In this document: piece after piece, positions 49,101 through 61,100 of the stretch
Layout: each line of letters starts with the position of its first letter
Numbering within the stretch: the first letter of the stretch is position 1
DNA from: Spodoptera frugiperda
Taxonomy: Eukaryota > Arthropoda > Insecta > Lepidoptera > Noctuidae
Length of the DNA stretch: 64,000 nt
Direction: 5' to 3'
Assembly (NCBI RefSeq): GCF_023101765.2
Contig: NC_064232.1
Span: 7,013,933 to 7,077,932, forward strand
Notes under the pieces: generated by a model
Database searches by the model: none
Told to the model about the DNA's origin: nothing
Seen by the model: only the letters and a program-made list of their open reading frames with translations
Program-made: the position numbers and the translations under genes

Positions 49101-52100
49101 AATCTCCGAAGGGGTAGGCAGAGGTGCACATTATGGCACATAATACCAATATACGCCCATATTTCACAATTTATGTTCTAAGCCCCATGCAATAGGTGGT
49201 GAGCCTATTGCCATATACTGGACACAATTCCAGACTCCGTGCTACTACTGAGAAATTTTCGAAACATCGAAAAAGCCCAGTAATACTTCGCCTTACCCAG
49301 GAATCGATTTACCGCGGCTCCGGCTCGAAAAGCAGGAGTAGGAACGGGGTGGTTTTTAGTCAGTAAGAGTCTGACACTCCCTCTCGCCTCGTCCAAGGCG
49401 GGAGAAGACATTGGATGATTTTCCCCCTCAAAAAAAACCCGGGAATCGAACCATGGTAAATTGGTTGTGTATAGGCCGATGTAGCCTATATGTAGGAGTA
49501 TCTTACCTGTCCGGTATAGCGTCTAACCGTGTCCTCTCCACAGCTGGACTCTGACTCTTCTCCCCGCTCCGTGTCGATGACCTGAAACCAGAGACAATAT
49601 TCTACTATTAACAAACTGTCCCAATGCTTAATCTATACTAATATTATTAAGCTTAAGATTTGTTTCGTTTAAAAGCGCTAATCCCCAGAACTGTTGGTTG
49701 TAATTGAATAATTTTGTATTTGATAGTCCATTTATTAAGGAATGGTGTAGGTTACGATGAATAGGAACCCAGTAGCGGGTGAAGCCGCGCGGAAGTAGCT
49801 AGCCATACATATTAGGCAAACTTTCTATCCTAGAAAAATGGGTGGAAGCTAGTTTATTTTATATTATTACTTATGTAATCGATACGTAACGTCATGCCTT
49901 TTTATCCTCTCCTATTACATGTATGAGAGGTAGGCAGAATGTCACGTTACGGCACGTAATGCCGCTATACAATATACACCCACTTTTCATCAGTTATGTG
50001 ATAATTCCCATGCACACTTCCAGACCCCATGCTACACTGAGAAACTTTCGAACAGCCGAAAAACGTTCAGCAGCACTTTGCCCGATCCAGGAATCGAACC
50101 CGAGACCACTTGTCCGACAGTTGCACTTGCGACCACTCCACCAACGAGGCAGTTTGTTTTATACTATGTAGTGATAGTTGAAGTTGGTTTTTTACCGACT
50201 TCACAAAAAGGAGGAGGTACTATGTTCGGCTGTTTGTATGTTTTTTTTTGTATGTTTGTTCATCGAATACTCCGTCAATTGTCGACGGATTTTCAAAATT
50301 CTTTTTTGTTCGAAAGTAGATAGTTCTGAGGTGGTCGCATTGTCACCGAGTTAGGATCTGATGATGGGATCTTAGAGAAATCGAGGGAACTCCTCAATTA
50401 TTATAGGGAACTATATAGTGATTTTGGCATATTCATCTAGAATTGAAGCATTTACAGTCAAAAAGTAACCTTTGAAGAGGTGGAACTGATGAAGAAGACC
50501 AGAAATGGCCAATGGAACTTCATACTCACATAGAAATCACAATAAAGTTAATTAAGTGACTGTGACAATACAAATAAATAAAGTAGTTATTGAGATAGAG
50601 AATTTTAACCGACTTTTTTAGTCGGTGTTTCTTGGTATTATTTGTTTGTTACACCGACTTCCGAAATTAAAGTTATTTTTAACTTATTTAGTGAAGTCGG
50701 TTTATTTTTTTGTAAAAAGTATTTTTTAAACGTAGTTGTAATAAAAATGATATTAATGTAGATTACCGTTTGTCCCGATGATGCTCCGTGGCGTCGTAGT
50801 AGACGGAAGCCTCGTCGTGGTTCGGCCGCGTCTCTCCGCTCACTACAGACTGAATCTTCACTGCAACAACGCACCTTATTACTGCATCTTTTTTATGTTC
50901 ACTCATGCATTACTATTACTTAGGGGTACACAGAATACTTCCAACTAAAAGACTTATGCCCGAATACTCAAACGCTACTCAATTTTAAGACGCTCTCAAA
51001 TGTAGTTCTGTCACTACAAATACTTTGTAAATGACAAAGATAGCACGAGATTTAAGTACAACTTAAATTTGAGTAGCGTTTGAGTATTCGGGCGTGTTAA
51101 ATTCAAATAGCTGGTTTTTTATGGGATTAGTCAGCACAAGTGTCCATAGACTGCACACACTCTTAAATCGAATTCTGATCAATCGACTTTGATATTGTAT
51201 TTCGTACTTTCCAGTTACAACACTAGCGCCCATTGCATCCGTATTGCGTGGATATTGAATGAAGTAAATGGTATTGAGTTTGGCTTTATATTTCGTACTC
51301 TGAATGCTATTGTAACAGCTACGATTGGGGTTGTATAGTTTTGACATTGAATAATTAATGAGATTTTTTTGGAATGAAACTGCATTGGTATTGAGTATGG
51401 TTTAAGAATAAGCGCCTTGCTTGCTTACCATCAGGTGATACGTCTGTTGATAATGATGATGAATATGACAAAATAAGTAGGGTACAATAATTACCACACA
51501 TACCGGAGTGGCCGGGCGAGGTGGAGTCCGGCGGCCGGACCCTGATCTCCAGTCTGCTGGACACGGTCGGACCCTCGGCCTCGGGGGCCGGCTTCGGAGG
51601 TACGGCGCTGCTTGATGAACTGGATAGGCTCTGCGGATAATGTGATAGAAATGTTTAAAGTTTAGATTCGTTGTCATCATATCATATTCATTTATTTCAG
51701 GCTTCATAGGCCCATATCAAATACTATAAACTAATACATTAGAATTTATAAATGCTATACATACATACATTACAAACAATATTACAATTATATATATCAT
51801 CGTCATATCAGCCACTCACTGTCCACTGCCTCACACAATGCTTCCTTTTCTAAAAAGTACTAGTGGTCGCCTAGTGGTCGAAATTCGACCATATACGATT
51901 TAATATAGGTACAATACCACTTAATATACGTTCAAGGATAATAAATTTATTAATTAAAAAGAATTCCAATTTGTAATGAATTTTGCGTAAAGAAATTATT
52001 ATTAATTAATTGGGAGGACTACAAATTAATGTATTGAGTAGCAACGGTCTTAGTAACTGATAACGATGAAATTATTGAAAAAAAAAAATGCGAATCGCGG

Positions 52101-55100
52101 ACTATTTTGTTTGAAAACAGTTTCAGATGAAAACAAGTGACAATACATGAATAAACTTTGGGGAACAGAGAGTAAAGTCCCCTAAGATCAGAAATGGATG
52201 TTCCGATCAGGCGAGGTGATCGTGTTTGGCGGGCTTTTTGCCCAACTGTTATTCGTGGGGAATTTCTATCCATGTTTATTCGCATGTCCAAATGTCGCAA
52301 ATCTACATCGCACATGTGAAGTTTTCACATGTGCGATGTAGGATTTATGATTCGTTGATTTGTTCGTCGATAGTCTATGTGCGACTTCTGTCATCTGTCA
52401 CATGTCATGTGACAATTGAAAAAAGAAAATGCGAATCGCAAGCTATTCTGTTTGGGAGCAGTTTCATATGAAAACAAGTGACAATACATGAACAAAGTGA
52501 TAAAATAATAATAAGATTACATTTAGGTTACATTACATTTAGGTTAAAATTGTTCAACGGGCCTCTGCGAGTTGGCTTCAGCTCCTCGTACGCCTTCCAG
52601 AGGTCCGGGACCTTGTAGTCCCGTGATTATGTAAAGAACATACATAATAATAATAATATACGTACAGGCGCACTGAGCGCCCTCTGCGGCGCCGGCGGTG
52701 CGACGTCTATGGCGTCGTGGTCTCGCGCCGCCACGCCGCGCATGACGTCGAGCCGGTAGCGCACGGAGCCCGCGCTGCCGTCGAACGACGCTTGTTGCAG
52801 CAGCGGCGCGCGCAGCGAGCGGACGCGGCAGCCTGGACCACAACATGGTTTTTTTTATGTTAAATGGGCCGACGTTTGGCCGCTATCTCGCCTGATGGTA
52901 AGTGATGATGCGGCCTACGATGGAGCACGTCTGCCCATAAGCAACCTATTCACTCGGGCTTTGAAGACACCCAAGTTATACCCATCAGGAATCACAGATA
53001 TACAAAAAATGTGGTGGACGGGAGGTGTAAGACGTGCGGTTTTCATGCTTGTAGCTTCATACTACAAGAAAATGTCCCCGCTTCTCATGCATGAGGATAC
53101 CTAAACCTATCAACAGTGTATGTCAACAAATGTGTGGTTGCTCGGAAGTTTTAAGACGTCCGCTTCTCATGCACGAGAGTGCAGTGGTGAAACCTATAAA
53201 TGGCAAGTATCAATGTGGTTTTTTCCAAGTTATATGTAGAGATTTTTCCTAAGATTATTTAGACACTACTGACAAACGCTGAAGGAAAACATCGTGAGGG
53301 AATCTGGGCTAGTTTCTGATTATAGGTTTGGGCTTATCTATACATATAAATGAAAGGCTCTAAAAGTAACCGTAAGAAAAACAATCACATCACATTAATA
53401 GCCTATAAGTAGTCACTGCTGACCAAAGGCCACCGAGAAGGCTTGAGCATGTAAATGCTTGCTCAATGCGGGTTGGCGATTTCTAACTTATAATTAGAAA
53501 TTATAAGCCCAGGTTTTCCTTCACCGTTTATCAGTGATGTCTAACGGCGCATTCCAATAACCTACCGATCGGTAGATTTGCCTACCAGCGGTAGAATTTT
53601 GACATAAGCTCCATACAAAATGTGTCAAAATTCTACGGTTATTGGAATGCGCCGTAAATAATCTTGTAAAGTAACTCTACTAAACTCGGAACAAGTCTCA
53701 CAGGGACTTACCATTGGAAGGTTTCAAGCCCGCATTCTAATGCATGAGAAGCGGGCATCTTAAAACATTAAATCTTAAAAAGAATATCTCACCAATAGCA
53801 GGCAACGACCAACATCGCGGCAAACTAGGCTGCAACTTCGGATAGGCGTCTATACCCGGTATGTACAGACAGTGTACTTTCTTCCTATTCTCCGTGGGAC
53901 GTCGTGAGGGCTCGCTGTTCTGTCTTGTAGGCTCCGGGGGGCGCGCTTGTGGGGGTGCCGGGGGCGCGGGGGTTACTGGGGCTGGGGGCGCGACTGGGCC
54001 GGGGGGGGAGGTCTTTTCCGTCTGTTGAGCAGCCTGAAACAATTTTTTGTACGTTTTAAAAGTGATGTCTTGAATTGGAATAAAGTGTGTTGTGAAATTG
54101 GTCTGTCCGATCTGTAAAAGTAATAATAGATTTGCTCTCATTTTATTATAACTTTCGTGAGACATACTAAATTAATTATTATGTTATATTATGTAGCAGC
54201 GCGACAATCGCCGCGTCGCGTGTCGTGGAATGCTGCTCATGAATATGAGCCTCTAGCATGGCTTGAAACTAGTCGAGTGTCTCGTCAAACAGTTACGTGT
54301 GTAAGCCGATAACATAATAATTAATTTAGACTTGCTCTCGTTAGTGTTTGAGGTAACTCTACAAGTTTCAAGGCACGCTAGGGGCTCATAATTGCGAGCA
54401 ACAATAGACGTAGCGAGCGTTGCATACGCTATTGTTTAGAGAGCGGTGGCTTGAAGTCACCATTAAATCTTTGACTGCCAATAGAAAACTGTTGAAGGCA
54501 AATCCTCCGCTAACGTCGGTCACCGGTGACCACCACGGCGTTCAATGTGTTAAAATACTTTTACAGATCGGACCGAGAATTTTCACCATAAGTATAAAAT
54601 ACCATCATATATAATAATTTATATGTTCGCCAGCCAATCACGCTATATTCCAACATAGTATTATATGTTTATATGTCCACTTAATATATATGTATATACT
54701 GGGTCCCATGACACCGTATACACGCGTGCAACACCGCGTCAAATATTACATAATGTGAAATGGATATGAAGCATTATAATATGTCAAAAGCAAATATGGT
54801 TTAGTGAAGTCTAATGTAGAGTGATTCAAGTGTAATGTAGTGTAGTCTAATGTAGTTGAATGTAGTGTCGTAGTGTTGGGTTTAGATAGTAGTGAATTGG
54901 AGCCAAGAGCAATGTAGAGTTGATGAGTGTAGTGTAATCGATGGACGAGGATTCGAGTGTAGATGAGTCGATTGTAGTGGTGTATTGAAGTGGAGTCAAA
55001 TGTAGTGAAATGGATTCGCGTGTAGGGAAGTGGAGTGTGGTGTGTAGTGTGGAGTGGGTGCTGGGCTGCGTGGTAGTGGGGTCGAGTGGAGTAGAGGGGG

Positions 55101-58100
55101 ATGTAGTGTAGTGTAGTGGGGGCGGGTGTATGATACCTGGTGCACGAGCAGATGCTGCACGGTGTGTAGTGTGGAGTGGGTGCTGGGCTGCGTGGTAGTG
55201 GGGTCGAGTGGAGTAGAGGGGGATGTAGTGTAGTGTAGTGGGGGCGGGTGTATGATACCTGGTGCACGAGCAGATGCTGCACGGTGTGTAGTGTGGAGTG
55301 GGTGCTGGGCTGCGTGGTAGTGGGGTCGAGTGGAGTAGAGGGGGATGTAGTGTAGTGTAGTGGGGGCGGGTGTATGATACCTGGTGCACGAGCAGATGCT
55401 GCACGGTGTGTAGTGTGGAGTGGGTGCTGGGCTGCGTGGTAGTGGGGTCGAGTGGAGTAGAGGGGGATGTAGTGTAGTGTAGTGGGGGCGGGTGTATGAT
55501 ACCTGGTGCACGAGCAGATGCTGCACGGTGTGTAGTGTGGAGTGGGTGCTGGGCTGCGTGGTAGTGGGGTCGAGTGGAGTAGAGGGGGATGTAGTGTAGT
55601 GTAGTGGGGGCGGGTGTATGATACCTGGTGCACGAGCAGATGCTGCACGGTGTGTAGTGTGGAGTGGGTGCTGGGCTGCGTGGTAGTGGGGTCGAGTGGA
55701 GTAGAGGGGGATGTAGTGTAGTGTAGTGGGGGCGGGTGTATGATACCTGGTGCACGAGCAGATGCTGCACGGTGTGTAGTGTGGAGTGGGTGCTGGGCTG
55801 CGTGGTAGTGGGGTCGAGTGGAGTAGAGGGGGATGTAGTGTAGTGTAGTGGGGGCGGGTGTATGATACCTGGTGCACGAGCAGATGCTGCACGGTGTGTA
55901 GTGTGGAGTGGGTGCTGGGCTGCGTGGTAGTGGGGTCGAGTGGAGTAGAGGGGGATGTAGTGTAGTGTAGTGGGGGCGGGTGTATGATACCTGGTGCACG
56001 AGCAGATGCTGCACGGTGTGTAGTGTGGAGTGGGTGCTGGGCTGCGTGGTAGTGGGGTCGAGTGGAGTAGAGGGGGATGTAGTGTAGTGTAGTGGGGGCG
56101 GGTGTATGATACCTGGTGCACGAGCAGATGCTGCACGGTGTGTAGTGTGGAGTGGGTGCTGGGCTGCGTGGTAGTGGGGTCGAGTGGAGTAGAGGGGGAT
56201 GTAGTGTAGTGTAGTGGGGGCGGGTGTATGATACCTGGTGCACGAGCAGATGCTGCACGGTGTGTAGTGTGGAGTGGGTGCTGGGCTGCGTGGGCTGTCG
56301 GTGGGAACACGACGACACGCCCGACGTGCGCGCGCGCTCCGGGGACTGCGGACACGCCGCATACTACTCACTCACTACACTCACTACACACTACTCACTA
56401 TGCTAATGTACTTACTAACTAACTAGATTCTAAAGGTACACTTGTGTCCCAACCGGGACTGTGGTTAAAACCGCTAGTAGTTACCGGAGTTCCATCTTTA
56501 TGCAGTAGTAAGAACGTGGTGATGTTTAGTCAGTAAAAGTTTGACATTCTCCCTCCTGTATTTCGATGTTTTTCATGGTTGTGTCTACTTGTAGATCCTG
56601 GTTTACAGAATTTGCAGCGGTTTTGGTAGGTTGTGCCGGGTTTGTCCCATAAAAATAACACTCTGTCACTTAACTAGGTAGAAGAGATATTCGATGATTT
56701 TCCCCTCTTAAAAGGATACCGTTGTGCAATTAACTTTGATGATTTTGTCTAATGGCAAAGGACATTTTACTCGTTCGTCTGAGGTAGACAAACAAGAAGG
56801 CGATTTTAACTACGCAACTTTGTGAAACAAAGAACCGAATTAACTGAAAATTACGGTTTACTCGCGTGCGTTAATTGACAAAAACTTTACTAGTATGGAG
56901 TCACATAAGGACATCATGAACAGCGTGTGCAGACGCAGGGACGTTGCGCGTTAGTTAATTTAGTAAGTCTTACGGTATTTATTATAAAAAAATATACGAA
57001 ACCGAATGGCAGTGACCGCATTTGTTTTTTTCGCGACTGATTTTAAAACCGTGCAATGTAAAGAAACGGCATAGTGGCATCTTCAAAACGTATAGTTCAT
57101 AGACAACTTAGTGGTGGGAATACAACGAACGGTTACGCGGTTTAAAACCGTAGCGTTTCGGCGGTTTCGCGGTTAGGGTAGTTAGTCTCGCTGAAACTCG
57201 AAAATGGCTGGACCTATCTGGCTAATTTTGGTCTTGATTTATTTGTAAAGGTCCATGGAAAGTTTGAAAGGTGGTGAAAAATGTTTGAGGCGGTACGAAG
57301 TCAGCTAGTTAGTTCCTTATAAATATAAACAGTTTTATACAACCATTGAAACGTTAAAATCAAACAACCTTTTAATTAATATCTCGATCGCTACTAACTT
57401 AACTACCGATTACTTTTTTATTACCATCTGTCCAGAAGCGGGCAATAGCTAAAAACCAGCTACATATACTATCCTACCCTACTACATATCTAAACAAGTT
57501 TGCCCGCCCCTGGGGCCTTAGTCTGCTATTACAATTGTTTCACAATGGTCGATCATTGAGCAGTGCGAGAGGGACGGAGCTATGTAGGTTGTATAGCTCC
57601 GTCCCTCTTGCACTGCTCAGTGGTGTTTACAACTGTACCTATATACTAGTCTATGGCTCACCTGCAACTGTTCCTGTTTCCATTCGTTGTCTGTGGTCTC
57701 CTCGGAGTCATCGAACTGGGACTTCCATAGAGACACCAGAGTTAGGGCTCCGCCTTTTGTGACCTGTGGACAAGGGATATAGAGACATTTACTATGATGA
57801 TTCATGATATGAATGTTGTACCATTCATTTGTGTTATATTATACTCTCAGAGAGTATGGATATTTTAACGAAAAGGAGCCACGGTTTGGAACATATAGGC
57901 TGAAACTAGAAGCGCATTGTGCTCCTGAATATGTTTATAAGAGGACCCCGTGTCTTTTATAGATGCAGGTGGCTACCGGGGTGGTTTCAGTAAGGTAAAA
58001 ATTCTACACTCCCTTATTTTTCTTCCTAAAATGCAATGCGCCTTCTGAAGGGCATCCCCCCCCCCGTGACAAAAAAGGAGACTCCGTCCCTCCAAGTCTG

Positions 58101-61100
58101 TCCATAGGTGGCGCTTATCGGTTACCATCAGGTGGTCCATCTGCTCGTTTGCCCCCTATTATCCCCAATAGTCCCCTATTCCATATGTATTTCAAAGATT
58201 GGCAACAAAAATTGTCGCAAGTGTCTGGGCGATAGTGCGACAATCACCTGATGGTAAGCGATTGGCACCACACATAAACAGTTCACGGCGGCGTAAATCA
58301 TAAAATAATACTGTATTAATAGTTTCAGTGAAAAGACCTATAAGTATAAATAAATTAATAATAGTAAATGGTACATTACCTGTTGCAAAGCGGAAACGTT
58401 TTCATCGTCCATGACTGCGAACTGCGTGTAACTTTGGTCGGCGCGGGCGCGGGCTGTACGACGCGCTCCTGCGGACAAACAAACAAACATACATACATCA
58501 TTGCACTATTAAATCATAAGAGGAGATTACTATAATCTCCAAATTTGAAGACGGTCAAAGATAGCATTTTAAGGGTGCTTTTCTATCAGAGATGTACTAT
58601 GCTACGATGCAATATAGCACATCTCTAGTAAAAAAAGCACGGCCGAGCAGAAAAACCAACATGAAACAACGTTGGCGTTGCATTTTGTTGTGTAAGTGAG
58701 GTTACAGGAGGCCCAATTACCCCCTCCCCTTCCTAATCTTCCCAATCCCGACAATCCTACATTTCCTAACCCCTAAAAGCCCGGCAACGCTCTAGTAATG
58801 AGTTTGGTGTTTTAAGTATCCATGGGCGGCGGCGATTGCTTACCATCAAGTGATCCGTCCGCTCGTTTACCGGCTTATACCATAAAAAAAAACCTTACTT
58901 TCGCGTCGGATGTATAATAAAACACTTACCCAGCATCTTTCCTAACCAATCTATACGAACACGACACACTGAGAGTACGAACAAACTACGTTTAGTAAAC
59001 TTCTACACAACACATAGTATAATACATAGTATATTTTAAAAACAGCTACAGGTACAAATCACTAATGACAGACATATGTATGACATATATTTGTGTGTTA
59101 TATTTTTAAAACGACAACTAATTAGGAACGAGGTCACATTTTTGTGTAAACGTTTCGAAATGACGGTCAAGTGCGTGTTGAAATGGGTTTTGGGGGGGTT
59201 CTGTATGTTTATTTTTAATATTAGTTTTTGTTAGTAGCTTTGCCTCGTTTTTGTGGGATAATAGGTGGCCTATGAACACATAGGCCACAATTAACGACCA
59301 TAATCCACCCCTGTTCTAAATTTCATCCCGATCCCTTCAGCCGTTTTGACGTAAAGGAGTAACAAACAAATAAACATACATACAATCTGGCGTTTTCTTA
59401 CAGACAACCTTTGGATGGATGTGAAAAAAGAGCCTTATATGGGTCGTCTAGTGTACAATTTTAATTTTTTATATTGACTGCACGGTTGGCAGGGTAGCTG
59501 GGCAACCGGCTACCCAGATTCTCGATTCACGCACGGAGCAACTGTTTTGTGGTCCAAAGATTGTTGTGTCGGGTCTGTGTGTCATGTGTATGTGAACTTG
59601 TATATTTGTAAACATACACACGACACAGGATGAAAGCCGAGAACTTGGCACCATTTAAAAAAAAAAGAAAATATAACTACTTGAAATACTGCATAAACTA
59701 CAATATAATACAAATACTTACTTCTAATTTTTTAAGCAAAATAACTTTGATAATTTGCATGCGACAGCGAAACATGTTGATCTTTTTTTATACATATTTA
59801 CCTATGTAACAACTCTGTATTTACCGTGTTTCTTCTGGCAAATAAATATATTAAAAGTAAACTAAACAACGTCAAGCCTTTTATCCCCCAAGGGGCAGAC
59901 AGAGGTGCACATTACGGCACGCAATACCGCTATACAATGTACACCCACTTTTTACCATTTGTGTTATAAGTCCCATGTAATAGGGGGTGAGCTTATTACC
60001 ATATACCGGACACAATTCCAGACTCCGTGCTACTATTGAGAAATTTTCGAAAAACCGAAAGAAGCCCAGTAATACTTTGTCCGACCCAGAAATCAAACCC
60101 GAGACCCCTTGCCCGGCAATCGCTCTTGCAACCACTCGGCAAACGAGACATTTATAATATGAGTAGGATAGTACTTTGATGGGGCAATACTGTTTACTAC
60201 TACTTTCACACATAAACAGCTAAACAGAAATAATTTTTGAACCAAATAGATAGGATTTAGTAAGAGCTAGATATGCTTACCTCTCTTGAAATGCGTGTCA
60301 GAGTGTACGCTGTCCACGTCGGCCGCAATTATTCTAGGACTCACGGCTTCACCTGGAGATGAGAATACGTACATATAGTTAACCAGCCTCTACCAGCGGC
60401 ATTCAAGCTCCACATTGGAGTTGGAACGTTTTTTTTTGTTGTGACAAGCCCAAAAAACCTCCTATACCATGTACTACATACTATAAGTGTGGGCTCGCCA
60501 TGCTTCGGTACTGCTGGGCCGGCTCTACCGGAGGCCCAATCCCCCCCCCTTTCCAATCCCCGATTCCCCCCAGTAACCTTTAAATTCCTAACCCTCAAAA
60601 GACCGGCAACGCACTTGTAACGCCTCTGGTGTTTCAAGTATTCATAGGCGGCGGCGATTGCTTACCATCAGGTGATACGTCTGCTCGTTTACCGGCTTAT
60701 TCCATAAAAAAATCAGTTCAACTCCTGTACACCAGGATCTACAGTAGACACAACCATGCAAACATCGGAACACTGAAGTCCAACGTCCCAGGGACATGAA
60801 TGACTGTCTTGGATCCCGCAACGAAATAAATCAGAAGATGTTATTAGAGGAGAAGAAAAAGGGTGAGTCTATTGTCTATTACTAAAGCATATTAGATTTG
60901 ACAGTTGGTTTTCATAATGGTAAGTGCGACTGCCTAATTAAGGGATCCAGATTCAGTCTCAGTTGTATTTGTAAAATAATGCACGGAGCTTTATAGAGTA
61001 TTTTTTTCTTTATGTTTAATGCGCCGACGTTTGACTGCTATCTCGCCTGATGGTAAGTGATGATGATGTCCATAAGCAACCTATTCACTCGGGCTTTGAA

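Noticed and set aside
54746..56371. Antisense ORFs of 541, 502 and 440 residues as independent genes
   Set aside because: They are three readings of one 122-bp tandem repeat that lacks stops. Only the piece at 56235-56345 fits a spliced gene.
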